A program made the position numbers and the translations under genes. The notes beneath the pieces were generated by a model. That model did no database searches and was not told the origin of the DNA. It was given only the letters and a program-made list of their open reading frames with translations. DNA of 64,000 nucleotides from Desulfomarina profundi (lineage in GTDB: Bacteria > Desulfobacterota > Desulfobulbia > Desulfobulbales > Desulfocapsaceae). This document shows positions 36,486 to 45,378 of this stretch, in pieces (within the stretch, counting starts at the first letter, position 1; each line of letters opens with the position of its first letter). The stretch spans positions 2,810,501-2,874,500 of the forward strand of contig NZ_AP024086.1 in assembly GCF_019703855.1 (NCBI RefSeq), written 5' to 3'.

Positions 36486-37292
36486 TCATGGACAACCACC
36501 AGGTAACTCTTTTCTCAAATCTGCAACAAGCAGTAGTGCCATCTTCTGCAGCTCGGTAAAAAAGGCGGGAGCGGTATCCATGCTTTTCCTGCGACCGCAG
36601 TTCTCAAGTTTATATGCCAGGTTACGCATCTTTTCCGCCGAAAAATGAGAAACCGCACCCTTGTAACTGTGGGCAGCCTCCCGTAGTGCCGGTCCATCAT
36701 TCTCCTCAATGGCACGGCTGATAGTTTCAAGCAGCGGCTGATTTTTTTCAATGAACATTTTTGCCAGGCCGCAGAACAGTTCCAGATCACCACCGACAAA
36801 GGCAAGGGTCCGTTCCCTGTCCCATACTGCAGCCGGTATGTTCTTGTCGGTCTTTTTCCTCTTTTTCCTTTCCCGGTTTTGGCACCACTCCTCTGTGTTC
36901 TGCAATACACCGAGCCAGGGTGCAAGCTGGGTCATCAACAGTTCGGGTTTAATCGGTTTGGTTATAAAATCGTCCATACCTGTTGCCATACATTTTCTTC
37001 TTACTTCCCTGCTGTCATCGGCAGTCATGGCAATGATCGGAAGTCTCTTCCTCCCCTCGAGTTCCTCCATGGAGCGAATTTGACGAACTGCCTCGTACCC
37101 GCTCATTTCAGGGAGCTGAATATCCATCAGCACCATACAATACTGTTGTCCACGCACCATATGTACAGCCTCCATGCCATTGTCGGCAAGATCCACCTGG
37201 AACCCGATCTTCTTCAGCACGGCAGCGGCCAGTTTCTGATTGATGGACTCATCCTCAACAAGGAGTACTGTATTTTTAAGATTCTTTTGCAT
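36486..37292 (-). CDS. Response regulator with C-terminal Hpt domain
   Basis: 268 aa from ATG 37292 (an in-frame GTG at 37313 is possible). The receiver has VLLVEDESINQKL, acceptor D in MVLMDIQLPEMSG and K in DDFITKPIKPE. A basic linker (RERKKRKKTDK) leads to an Hpt four-helix bundle with phospho-His in EAAHSYKGAVSHF. REC-Hpt proteins act as middle steps in phosphorelays, usually fed by a hybrid kinase; the hybrid kinase at 46996 is a possible partner. There is no DNA-binding part. Confidence 0.9.
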   Translation of the reverse strand: MQKNLKNTVLLVEDESINQKLAAAVLKKIGFQVDLADNGMEAVHMVRGQQYCMVLMDIQLPEMSGYEAVRQIRSMEELEGRKRLPIIAMTADDSREVRRKCMATGMDDFITKPIKPELLMTQLAPWLGVLQNTEEWCQNRERKKRKKTDKNIPAAVWDRERTLAFVGGDLELFCGLAKMFIEKNQPLLETISRAIEENDGPALREAAHSYKGAVSHFSAEKMRNLAYKLENCGRRKSMDTAPAFFTELQKMALLLVADLRKELPGGCP

Positions 37293-37323
37293 CGATTCTT
37301 CCCAGTCCCCCACTGGACAGATA

Positions 37324-39684
37324 TTACATGGCCAGGTAGTAGTAACGATTCAGATCAAACAATCCGGAATGAACCGGGTCAGATTCGTTAAACTTCCGCT
37401 GAAACCAGTCGTATGTCTCCCAGAAGTTTTCATCCGCCCGGTTTACTCCAAATTTATTCAACTCGATCTTTGACTGCCTGTCTCCATCATATTCATCAAG
37501 AATTCGTAAGAATTCAGGAAGATCAGCCAAGTTCACATCGAAGAAATAATTAGGATATGATCCCACGAATCCTTCAATAAACGCAGCACTGTCCTTTTCA
37601 GGACACAGATGATCTTTCTCGTTAAAAAGTGTGGATACATCGTCATGCCATCTGTTTATTATCGCCGACACAACAACGTCGTCCTCCTCCGGCACCCGTA
37701 TGCGCACATAGGCAAGATTGGCGTTGTGATCGGCAACTTCCCGGAAAAAGGAAACACCCGGTGCTGAGACAGCCTTGAATCCACGAATATAATCATCAAT
37801 CGTCACATACGCGGTCGGCAGTTGCGGATATTTTTCACCGGCCCGTAGATAATTTCTATCAAAGCTGAGATGAAGAGCGGGATTGAAATAATGATCCACC
37901 AGATATTCGGTAAACTCCCTTTTCGGGTCGGCGGTGCTGAAATGAAATCCCGCAGGCAGTTTCGATGGAATATAGTCCAGATTGTTCAAGCTCATCCCAC
38001 CATACCAGTCCCGCAGAATGGGCCCCCGGACCTCTTTGGGCAGGAAATTCAGAAAATTCACTTCTCCCTCCTGGCGGAGTTCATCCATATAGACCCTTGT
38101 CGCAAGCTGATGCAGGCCAGCACCATACACATCAAACCCTGCCACCAGGGAATAATAGATCCTCTCCAGAAGAGGATAATCAATAACCCATATGGTTTTC
38201 GGCAAAGCGCCCCTCACTCCCCGCAACACGGAGGCACTGTCAAAATGACGAAAGACAGTCAGTGCCGGACTGTCCGACTCTCTGTTCCCCGGCCAGATAG
38301 CCTCTGGCCCCAGTCCCCTGTAACGATACTGCATTGAATAATAGTTCTGCTTTATCCGTGCAAAGGTTGCTGAATTCTTCCTGAACTCTCTGGTAATCAG
38401 TCCTTTGGCCAGGGCCGCATTGGAGGTTGCCCCTGCCGGCATATCCAGGTATTGCTCGTTATCTTTTAAAAATCCGGGAAACCTGACACTCAGGTCATAT
38501 TCCGGATTCATGAAAAAGACCCAGAAGACGTCGTGAATCACATTCAGTGCTATCTGCCCCTTGCAGACCGGGCCCCTGATAAAGGTCATGATGATATAGT
38601 GTGCATTATCAAGCAGAAACTGGTAGCGGCTTGCCGGGGGAATCTGTTCAAAAACGATAAAAGGATTGGCACTTGTTTTCTGATCATAACCCATTCGATG
38701 AGGTGGCAGCAGCCATTCCGGTTCAATGAACAACTCGGTAATCCGCTCTTTCTGATCCCTGCCAAATTCAAACACCATATGGGTCTTGTGAACAATGGTG
38801 GAATGAATCTTCCTGAACCGATAATAAAAATGGCCCATGGGGTCATCGTAGGGACGCACGGTAGGAATGATCCTGACCGGCTCCCCCGGCGGTGTCCAGG
38901 AACGGATCAGTTCATAAAAATCATTGGACCCGGTCTGGAAAGTGAGATGAGCCAGAAACAGATGTTCATAGAGATAACGGGCGGCCATTGCGTATTTTGC
39001 ATCATCCCTGTTGAGAAAATCCTCCCATTCCGCAATCATCTCACTATCGGCGGAAGAAACCTTTTCCAGACGTGCCCGCTCTTTTTTCGACGGGCCATGA
39101 CCTCCCTGGGCAAGCCAGCCGGCAATGGTCTGAAATTCATCCTTCTTCAATGGCGGAAACCCGAAAGGCATGCCTCCGTTGGGATGTTTTTTCATATATG
39201 CACCCAGCTCTTCACCGCTTTCCGCACAGGTCAGATCTTCCGCCTCAGAATGATACTCTCCCACGGAAACAGGATTTTTCATCTTATGGTTGAGTAACTG
39301 AATCATAAAAGAATTATTATATCCGGCCTGCGCATTGCTGTCTCTGACACTGTAAAATCCTTTCTCACGCCATTCGGCAGTGTTTTCTGCATCAATAAAG
39401 AGCCGGGTCGGATCCATGGTTTTGAGACGATAGGAATTGTACACCGCCTTTTTGGTGGCACCACGATCGAGCCCTTCATAGGAACTGAGCTTGAGTTGGC
39501 AGGGGGAATTATAGCAACTGTGACAGACAACACACCGTTTTACGAGAACCGGTTTTACCTCCCTGGTATAGTCTATTCTTTTCCCGGGTATTTCTATGGC
39601 AACAGGTGGAGGAGGAGGAATTTTCGCGGCACAACCGGCAATAAACAAGGCGATAAAAGCAAACAACAATGTGGATTTATTCAT
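37324..39684 (-). CDS. cti: Fatty acid cis/trans isomerase
   Basis: Periplasmic haem enzyme that turns cis into trans unsaturated acyl chains of membrane lipids without ATP, stiffening the membrane under solvent, heat or salt stress. 786 aa from ATG 39684. The N-terminus is a lipoprotein-like signal (LLFAFIALFIAGC). The haem c motif CVVCH lies near residue 52, with more Cys close by (SCYNSPC). Family segments include YNNSFMIQLLNHKM, GGMPFGFPPL, YLYEHLFLAHLTF and GPVCKGQIALNVI. Length fits the family, about 760-800 aa. Cti is best known from Pseudomonas and Vibrio. Confidence 0.92.
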   Translation of the reverse strand: MNKSTLLFAFIALFIAGCAAKIPPPPPVAIEIPGKRIDYTREVKPVLVKRCVVCHSCYNSPCQLKLSSYEGLDRGATKKAVYNSYRLKTMDPTRLFIDAENTAEWREKGFYSVRDSNAQAGYNNSFMIQLLNHKMKNPVSVGEYHSEAEDLTCAESGEELGAYMKKHPNGGMPFGFPPLKKDEFQTIAGWLAQGGHGPSKKERARLEKVSSADSEMIAEWEDFLNRDDAKYAMAARYLYEHLFLAHLTFQTGSNDFYELIRSWTPPGEPVRIIPTVRPYDDPMGHFYYRFRKIHSTIVHKTHMVFEFGRDQKERITELFIEPEWLLPPHRMGYDQKTSANPFIVFEQIPPASRYQFLLDNAHYIIMTFIRGPVCKGQIALNVIHDVFWVFFMNPEYDLSVRFPGFLKDNEQYLDMPAGATSNAALAKGLITREFRKNSATFARIKQNYYSMQYRYRGLGPEAIWPGNRESDSPALTVFRHFDSASVLRGVRGALPKTIWVIDYPLLERIYYSLVAGFDVYGAGLHQLATRVYMDELRQEGEVNFLNFLPKEVRGPILRDWYGGMSLNNLDYIPSKLPAGFHFSTADPKREFTEYLVDHYFNPALHLSFDRNYLRAGEKYPQLPTAYVTIDDYIRGFKAVSAPGVSFFREVADHNANLAYVRIRVPEEDDVVVSAIINRWHDDVSTLFNEKDHLCPEKDSAAFIEGFVGSYPNYFFDVNLADLPEFLRILDEYDGDRQSKIELNKFGVNRADENFWETYDWFQRKFNESDPVHSGLFDLNRYYYLAM

Positions 39685-39802
39685 TGAATCTCCCGGAATA
39701 AAAAATATCCAAATGCTCAGGTCATTCTCCAATAAACTTACACTGCATAAATTTGTCAAACGATAATCCTGAAATTGACACAATGTTCATGGGAAATGCG
39801 GG

Positions 39803-40390
39803 TTAGAAATTTTCTATCTTTCTCCCCTTTTCCACATGATGTTCCACTGCTTCACAGCAGCCTCCAACATATTTCAGCATCTTCAACATCTCAAGAAACA
39901 CCGGGTCGTCTTCTCCCAGCTCCTTTTCCGCACGCTCTAGCATACCGATACCCTCTTCGGTATACCGTTTCAGCTTATCGAGAAACATCTTTCTCTTTTC
40001 ATGTTTTTTCCGCTCTTCTTCCAACAGCGGTAGAAGACGCTCAATGGAAAATTCCACCAGGGCATCCCTCGGTGTATTGTATCTGCTGGCTACCTGCTCC
40101 AGGTTTTCCAGGGTTTTTCTTGATATCACATATGTCTTGGCCACACGCCGACTGCTTCCACTGAAGTTTTCAAACTGCCGGGCAATCATTTTCAAGCCCT
40201 CATCGTCATCCACCACATGATCGAAAAGTGATTTCTGCTTAATTCCCAACTGTCCAGCCAACACGGAAAGTGCCGCAATCGACCTTTCCGTCAATTTAAA
40301 TGTCGCACGAACCGATTGTTTCCCCCTGAGATTCGCACTTGACCGTTGTAAGAACTCGACCTTAGCTATTGTATTTCCGTGCTTTTTCAT
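39803..40390 (-). CDS. Hypothetical protein with two RHH-like segments and a coiled coil
   Basis: 195 aa. Two similar stretches, RATFKLTERSIAALSVLAGQ and KTYVISRKTLENLEQVASRY, each look like a beta strand plus two helices of a ribbon-helix-helix unit, so DNA binding is possible. The C-terminal third is highly charged and helical (LLEEERKKHEKRKMFLDKLK) and ends with two adjacent Cys (VGGCCEAVEHHVEKG). I do not recognise a named family. It is divergent from hsp20 with a 206-bp A/T-rich gap that would hold both promoters. Confidence 0.7.
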   Translation of the reverse strand: MKKHGNTIAKVEFLQRSSANLRGKQSVRATFKLTERSIAALSVLAGQLGIKQKSLFDHVVDDDEGLKMIARQFENFSGSSRRVAKTYVISRKTLENLEQVASRYNTPRDALVEFSIERLLPLLEEERKKHEKRKMFLDKLKRYTEEGIGMLERAEKELGEDDPVFLEMLKMLKYVGGCCEAVEHHVEKGRKIENF

Positions 40391-40596
40391 TTCACTATTT
40401 CCACAGTATCTTTATTTTTCATTACTTTTAATTTTTTTCAATAAAAATAATATTCACTTATTGACATAAATAAATTAATTATTACCATCTTGAGTACAGA
40501 GATGCACAGGAAAAATCAAATTATAAGAACATGTGCCTGTCCGGAAACGATAAAACTGTTTGCGCACCGGCACTAATAAAGAGAAAGGAGATAATT

Positions 40597-41058
40597 ATGT
40601 CACTCGTAAAATTTCAATCACAACCGAACCGTCTAAGAAGAGCCAATGACCCCGCTGGACTGATTGACAGTTTCTTTGATGACTTTTTTACACCGATGAT
40701 CAGCACCGTGGTTCCCAAAAGTGTCAATGAATCACGACAACTTAAGGTTGATATCTTTGAAAAAGATAACAATGTGATCATCACTGCTGAAATCCCCGGA
40801 GTGAAAAAAGAAGACATATTCGTTGATGCCAAAGGTAAATTCATAACCATTGGTGGTGAACGCAAAAGCGAAGAGGAAATCAAGGAAGAAAAATGGTACA
40901 GAATGGAGCGGGTCTACGGGAAGTTTGAAAGAACTTTCAGCCTGCCTTTTGATATAAACGTTGACGATGTCAAGGCAACATTCAAAGACGGTATTCTCAG
41001 GCTTGAAATTCCCAAACCTGAAGAAAAAGATGCCGTCAAGAAAATAGCAATCCAGTAA
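40597..41058 (+). CDS. Small heat shock protein, Hsp20/alpha-crystallin
   Basis: ATP-independent holdase that keeps unfolding proteins soluble. 153 aa from ATG 40597, with AAAGGAG at 40584-40590; 22 open codons upstream are unlikely. The alpha-crystallin domain spans about 45-145 (LKVDIFEKDNNVIITAEIPG, GKFERTFSLPFDINVDDVKA), with the conserved A-x-x-x-G-I-L motif in ATFKDGILRLEIPKPE. A TTGACA at 40461 lies in the A/T-rich upstream gap, but no good -10 is at the right distance. A strong hairpin terminator follows. Confidence 0.94.
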   Translation: MSLVKFQSQPNRLRRANDPAGLIDSFFDDFFTPMISTVVPKSVNESRQLKVDIFEKDNNVIITAEIPGVKKEDIFVDAKGKFITIGGERKSEEEIKEEKWYRMERVYGKFERTFSLPFDINVDDVKATFKDGILRLEIPKPEEKDAVKKIAIQ

Positions 41059-41097
41059 AAACCTGGATTCCACCAACTCAACTACTCCTCAAAAAAA

Positions 41098-41131
41098 ACA
41101 GATGGCGGCCTTGGGCCGCCATCTGTTTTTC
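41098..41131. terminator. Bidirectional intrinsic terminator
   Basis: ACAGATGGCGGCC-TTG-GGCCGCCATCTGT is a perfect 13-bp stem with a 3-base loop, preceded by eight A and followed by T. It ends hsp20 and insulates the next gene. Confidence 0.9.
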
Positions 41132-41214
41132 CGAACAAAAACCTCTTTTTTCCTGTGGTTTTCCTGTACAATGGTCCACTTACACACATTCCCGTCTGCA
41201 AGGAGAAAAAACTC

Positions 41215-41696
41215 ATGGGCCAAATCTATTTCCTCCACGGACTTGACTCCTCCGGTCAAGGGACCAAGGGCATTTATTTCACGACTCATTATCCCCGGGT
41301 ACAGTGCCCCGACTTCCGCGGCAATCTGAAAGAACGACTTGAGACTTTAACAAAAATCTGTCATGGAAAAACCAACCTGACCCTGATTGGATCCAGCTAT
41401 GGCGGTCTGATGGCAACCTGTTTTGCAGTCACAGCGCCTGAACGGATAAAACAACTCGTTCTCCTGGCCCCCGCCCTGAACTACGAATCCTATTCACCCC
41501 CGAAACTGCACTTGATATGCCTGTCACCCTGGTTATCGGCAGAAATGATACTGTGACGCCTCCGAACCTGGTGATTCCCCTGGCTGAAAAAACGTTTAAA
41601 AACCTTGTTGTGCGGATAGAAGAAGACGACCATATGCTCCACAGAAGTTTTAAAAAATTCGACTGGCAGAAATGGTGCCGGGACACGGAAGAATGA
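41215..41696 (+). pseudogene. YqiA-like alpha/beta-hydrolase, frameshifted
   Basis: Small esterase-type hydrolase. ATG 41215 follows AAGGAG. YFLHGLDSSGQGTK, CPDFRG and nucleophile Ser in IGSSYGGLMA are typical of YqiA/UPF0227-like proteins. The frame goes wrong at CCCCC (41497-41501) and stops at 41556. The remaining acid and His parts follow in the next frame (VTLVIGRNDTVTPP, then EEDDHMLHRSF), ending at 41696. One added C restores a normal 160-residue enzyme. Confidence 0.8.
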
Positions 41697-41697
41697 A

Positions 41698-42492
41698 TCA
41701 GGTGAGCAACAGGGAGTCCATGGCCAGCTCCTCCCCTTGAGTTTTATAAAATTCCGAAAGAAGGTCTTTCACGGTGAGGTTCTTTTTCTCCTCACCTTTC
41801 AGGTCAAGCAGGATCTTTCCCTGGTGCAGCATAATCAGCCTGTTACCGAAACTGATGGCATGCTTCATATTATGGGTAATCATCAGGCTCGTCAGTTGCT
41901 GCTGGTTGACGATTTCCTGGGTCAGCAGAAGTATCTGATTGGCGGTTTTCGGATCCAGCGCGGCAATATGCTCGTCCAGGAGCAGCACGTCAGGTCTCAA
42001 CATGGTGGCCATCAACATTGTCAGAGCCTGCCTCTGACCCCCGGAAAGCAGGCCAACCTTATCCAGCAGTCTCTCGTCAAGCCCCAGTCCCAGCTGTTTC
42101 AGCTCTTCTCTGAACCGTTCCCTGTCCCTGCTCTTTACTCCTTTTGCTAATCCACGCCTTTTCCCCCGCAGGGCCGCCAGGGCCATATTCTGCTCAATGG
42201 TGGCCGAAGGACAGGTACCGAGCAGAGGGTCTTGAAAGACTCTCGAAATCAGCCGGGCCCGTTTATATTCCGGCCAACCGGTAACATCAAGACCGCTGAT
42301 GGAAACAGTCCCTTCATCCGGGAAAAAACCTCCAGCGATACAATTGAGCAGGGTCGATTTTCCAGCACCATTAGAACCGATGACTGTTACAAAATCGCCT
42401 TCGTCAATCTGCAGGCTGATATTGTTCAGGGCAAAGACCTCATTGACACTTCCTTTATGGAAGTATTTTACAATTCCTTGCAGTCGTATCAC
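41698..42492 (-). CDS. ABC transporter ATP-binding protein (TrpXYZ-type importer)
   Basis: 264-aa ATPase of the import system encoded by the three genes 41698-44347. Walker A is GSNGAGKSTLL, the signature LLSGGQRQAL, Walker B VLLLDEHIAALDP and switch His in LMITHNMKHAI. DEH in place of DEP in Walker B is common in this branched-chain/tryptophan-like subfamily. The start overlaps the permease stop by four bases. Confidence 0.92.
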   Translation of the reverse strand: MIRLQGIVKYFHKGSVNEVFALNNISLQIDEGDFVTVIGSNGAGKSTLLNCIAGGFFPDEGTVSISGLDVTGWPEYKRARLISRVFQDPLLGTCPSATIEQNMALAALRGKRRGLAKGVKSRDRERFREELKQLGLGLDERLLDKVGLLSGGQRQALTMLMATMLRPDVLLLDEHIAALDPKTANQILLLTQEIVNQQQLTSLMITHNMKHAISFGNRLIMLHQGKILLDLKGEEKKNLTVKDLLSEFYKTQGEELAMDSLLLT

Positions 42493-43376
42493 CGCTCTAT
42501 CAATCTCTTTTTAAGGTTGGGCGCAATCAGGGCGCCAATTACCAGCACAGCCGTTATCAGATTCAAGTCGCTGGGATTAAAACGAAAACCACCAAATTCC
42601 AACCCCAGAGCCAGGGCAATGGCAAGCCTGTAGAGTACGGAACCGAGAAGAGCTGCAGTAAAAGCCCGGCCAATAGTCTGGCAGCCAAAAACCGTCTCTC
42701 CGATAATAACCGAAGCCAACCCCGCCACAATTGTACCTATCCCCATTCCCACATCGGCAGCCCCCTGATTCTGGGCGACCAATGCCCCGCTCAGGGCGAC
42801 CAGACCATTTGAGAGCCCAACTCCGAGGATAATAATTGTATGGGTATTCACCCCGAGACTGCGAATCATCTGCGGATTATCCCCGACAGCAAGGATGGCC
42901 TGACCCAGTTCCGTGGAGAGAAACCAGACGATAAACAGCAAAACAACCAGGGCAAACAAGCCAAAAACTATCAGCCCCGCCAGATAAGAAGGAATACCAG
43001 CGGCAATAATTGGGTCGAATACCGTCTCAACCCCGAGAAGAGCGACATTAGGTCCCCCCATTATACGTATGTTGACGGAATAAAGGGCGATCATGGTAAG
43101 AATCGACGCCAGGAGATGGAGTATCTTGAACTTGGTGTTCAAAACAGCCGTAATCATTCCGGCGAGAAAACCACCGAGAAGGGCAAAGAACAGGGAGAGA
43201 TAGGGATTGATTCCGTGTGTAATCGCCACGGCGGAAATGGCGGCCCCCAAAGGGAGACTGCCATCCACCGTGAGATCGGGAAAATCAAGAATGCGAAAGG
43301 TGAGATAGACACCAATCACCATAATGCCGTAGACCAGCCCTTGCTCGACTGCACCCAGGGCCGCATAAACAGTCAT
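42489..43376 (-). CDS. ABC transporter permease (TrpXYZ-type importer)
   Basis: 295-aa inner-membrane permease of the LivH-like type with about eight to nine hydrophobic segments. Recognisable parts are GLVYGIMVIGVYLTFRILDF, PDLTVDGSLPLGAAISAVA and GLSNGLVALSGALVAQNQG. Neighbouring genes supply the ATPase (4-bp overlap) and the binding protein (11-bp gap), so the three form one operon read right to left. Confidence 0.92.
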   Translation of the reverse strand: MTVYAALGAVEQGLVYGIMVIGVYLTFRILDFPDLTVDGSLPLGAAISAVAITHGINPYLSLFFALLGGFLAGMITAVLNTKFKILHLLASILTMIALYSVNIRIMGGPNVALLGVETVFDPIIAAGIPSYLAGLIVFGLFALVVLLFIVWFLSTELGQAILAVGDNPQMIRSLGVNTHTIIILGVGLSNGLVALSGALVAQNQGAADVGMGIGTIVAGLASVIIGETVFGCQTIGRAFTAALLGSVLYRLAIALALGLEFGGFRFNPSDLNLITAVLVIGALIAPNLKKRLIER

Positions 43377-43387
43377 AAAGGAGCCTT

Positions 43388-44347
43388 TTATTTATCGTAT
43401 ACTTTGGCTGCCTTCTTCAACAACTCAGCAGGTGGAGTAAGACCCATTTTTTCCGAATAAGCTGCGTTAATATGCAGCTGAAGTTCTTTCTGGAAAGCCA
43501 CCGGAATATTTTCGGCCTTCTCTCCATTCAGAATACGTTCGGCAACGGCCCCTGTCTGGTAGCCGTGCTTGTAATAATCAAAACCCATGGCTGCTACCGC
43601 ACCTCGTTTTACAGAGTCCACATCTGCGGCGAAAATGGGCAGTTTATTCTGCACACCTACCTTCAGAACAGATTCGAGAGCAGAAATAATGGTGTTGTCC
43701 GTGGGGATAAAAACCGCATCAACACGACCGACCAGGCTTTTTGCGGCCTGGTAGACATCCGCTGTCTTGGACGCGGTTGCTTCAACAGTTTCAAACCCCA
43801 GTTTTTTCGCCAGTTTCCTGACTGAGGCAATTGTTGATTTTGAATTGGCTTCTCCAGCATTATACAACAGGCCAAGCCTTTTGATATTGCCGGCATACTC
43901 AAGAATCATCTGAATATGCTGTTCCACCGGAAGAAGATCGGAAACACCTGTTATGAACGCCGGAGGATGGTTAAGATCCTTCACCAGACCCGCAGCGACA
44001 GGATCGGTCACAGCCGTAAAAAGCAGCGGTCTTTTCATGGCTGCTGGTGCCTTGTTCAGGGCCTGAACACAAGCCTGGGCAGAAGGTGTGGCAATGGCGA
44101 CCAGCAGGTCGGCCTTTTCGCCAATCATCTGCTGGGCAATCTGAGTGGCGGTTCCCATATTGGCCTGGGCATTGTGGACCTTGTAATCGACATCTACACC
44201 CTTTTCTTTCAGGTAATCCTGGAACCCCTTGAGAACAGCATCAAGAGCCGGATGTTCCACAAACTGGTTCACGGAAATGGTTGCAGCTCCCGCACTGAAA
44301 ACCTGCAGAAAAAAGAACAGTGAAACAAAGACAGGTAATTTTTTCAT
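43388..44347 (-). CDS. ABC transporter substrate-binding protein (TrpX/DUF534 type)
   Basis: 319-aa periplasmic binding protein, first gene of the importer operon. Signal peptide MKKLPVFVSLFFFLQVFSAG with cleavage after AGA. The family pattern is ISVNQFVEHPALDAVLKGFQ, IAQQMIGEKADLLVAIATPS, LFTAVTDPVAAGLV and VFIPTDNTIISALESV. In Firmicutes such systems are linked to tryptophan uptake; here the ligand, probably an aromatic amino acid or purine-like molecule, is an inference. GGGAGGAA precedes the ATG. Confidence 0.9.
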   Translation of the reverse strand: MKKLPVFVSLFFFLQVFSAGAATISVNQFVEHPALDAVLKGFQDYLKEKGVDVDYKVHNAQANMGTATQIAQQMIGEKADLLVAIATPSAQACVQALNKAPAAMKRPLLFTAVTDPVAAGLVKDLNHPPAFITGVSDLLPVEQHIQMILEYAGNIKRLGLLYNAGEANSKSTIASVRKLAKKLGFETVEATASKTADVYQAAKSLVGRVDAVFIPTDNTIISALESVLKVGVQNKLPIFAADVDSVKRGAVAAMGFDYYKHGYQTGAVAERILNGEKAENIPVAFQKELQLHINAAYSEKMGLTPPAELLKKAAKVYDK

Positions 44348-44517
44348 TAATTCATTCCTCCCGGAAAAATAGGTAGCAAGAAAATATTGATTGCAGACTG
44401 CTTCGAAAAATCACTTTACCCGAACAGTGAGTAAACCTGCTTTCTGATTTCATACACAATATGTTGATATAAATCAAAAGGTTATCCTTTTCGCCGCCTG
44501 AACTGATGAGAAACGCG

Positions 44518-44563
44518 GGATAGGCACTCTGCTGTCGACCGTGATGTGACATCTAGCCTATTC
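44518..44563 (-). promoter_or_regulatory. Possible structured leader of the ABC importer operon
   Basis: GGATAGGC (44518-44525) pairs with GCCTATTC (44556-44563) with one G-U-type mismatch. It encloses a 30-base loop with a weaker inner stem, in the 340-bp gap upstream of the binding-protein gene. I tried to match it to T-box, SAM, cobalamin and ykkC patterns and could not. It may be a leader element or chance. Confidence 0.25.
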
Positions 44564-44591
44564 TCGTGGGAAGGTCAATACCTGTGCAAAT

Positions 44592-44654
44592 AAAAAAACC
44601 CCGATGCTATTCCATCCTGCTTGAGGGCGCAGACAGAACAGAATGCATCAGGGC
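44592..44654 (-). terminator. Intrinsic terminator of the ZraP-like gene
   Basis: Read on the minus strand, CCCTGATGCATTC pairs with GAATAGCATCGGGG (one bulge, one mismatch), followed by seven T. It sits about 35 bp past the stop of the gene at 44691-45128. Confidence 0.75.
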
Positions 44655-44690
44655 AAATTTTGATCCTCAGTTACCGGGGATGACCCAATC

Positions 44691-45128
44691 CTACTGAAAA
44701 CGACCTCCTCCCATGCAATAGCCGGGACCGTGACCCATCATTCCAGGTCCCATTCCACCTCCCGTGCCGAACCGACCCATGTATTGACCGATACCGGCGG
44801 CAAGAGCTTTTTCTCTCATTGTGGTGCGCAGGTCAAATATTTCTCCGGTAATCCTTGCAACAGCCGCAGCATCAGGATTAGAGCTCCGGAGTATTGCCTG
44901 CTTTTCAGCACGCTTCATCATCATCTCCTTCCTCAACGCCTGGTTATCAACCATAAACTTGCTGATCTTTTCCTGAACAGCCGGGTCCAGCTGCTGATAC
45001 ATTCTACTGCTTTGCATCATCTGCCCATGATGACCGTAACCGCCGCCACCTTTTGCCCAGTTTACCGTTGCAGTTCCAACCATAATCAATCCTGTGACCA
45101 TTACAACTGCTGCAATTTTCTTTTTCAT
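44691..45128 (-). CDS. ZraP/Spy-like periplasmic metal-stress protein
   Basis: 145 aa with a signal peptide (KKKIAAVVMVTGLIMVGTAT). A His/Gly-rich N-terminus (KGGGGYGHHGQMM) and a Met/Gly/His-rich tail (GMGPGMMGHGPGYCMGG) could bind zinc or copper. The helical middle (FMVDNQALRKEMMMKRAEKQ, then IFDLRTTMREKA) matches the Spy/CpxP/ZraP fold, in which the protein is a periplasmic chaperone. A sigma-54-type promoter lies 85-100 bp upstream, as for E. coli zraP, which is controlled by ZraSR. Confidence 0.8.
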   Translation of the reverse strand: MKKKIAAVVMVTGLIMVGTATVNWAKGGGGYGHHGQMMQSSRMYQQLDPAVQEKISKFMVDNQALRKEMMMKRAEKQAILRSSNPDAAAVARITGEIFDLRTTMREKALAAGIGQYMGRFGTGGGMGPGMMGHGPGYCMGGGRFQ

Positions 45129-45210
45129 TTCATATCTCCTTTTGTTATCTTGGCTGCCTTTTCATTGATTGATGGACTCCAGCACCTTCAATCCACTGTT
45201 GCAGGTATTT

Positions 45211-45227
45211 AAGCAACCAGCATGCCA
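45211..45227 (-). promoter_or_regulatory. Putative sigma-54 promoter of the ZraP-like gene
   Basis: On the minus strand TGGCATGCTGGTTGCTT has GG and GC exactly ten bases apart and matches the TGGCAC-N5-TTGCT consensus closely. It would start transcription about 70 bp before the ATG at 45128. Upstream, near 45246-45270, ACTCT-GTTTTAAT-AGAGT is a possible activator site. Confidence 0.6.
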
Positions 45228-45378
45228 GAAAACCACACACCAGATAACACTCTGTTTTAATAGAGTTTTAACTGGAGACGAAAAGAGATAAATAACTGCA
45301 TGTTGTTACTGCCCGGTAAAGATTACCCACCTGTTTAGAAAAAACGGGAGAAATTCCCCACTGGAAAAAGATTACTGA

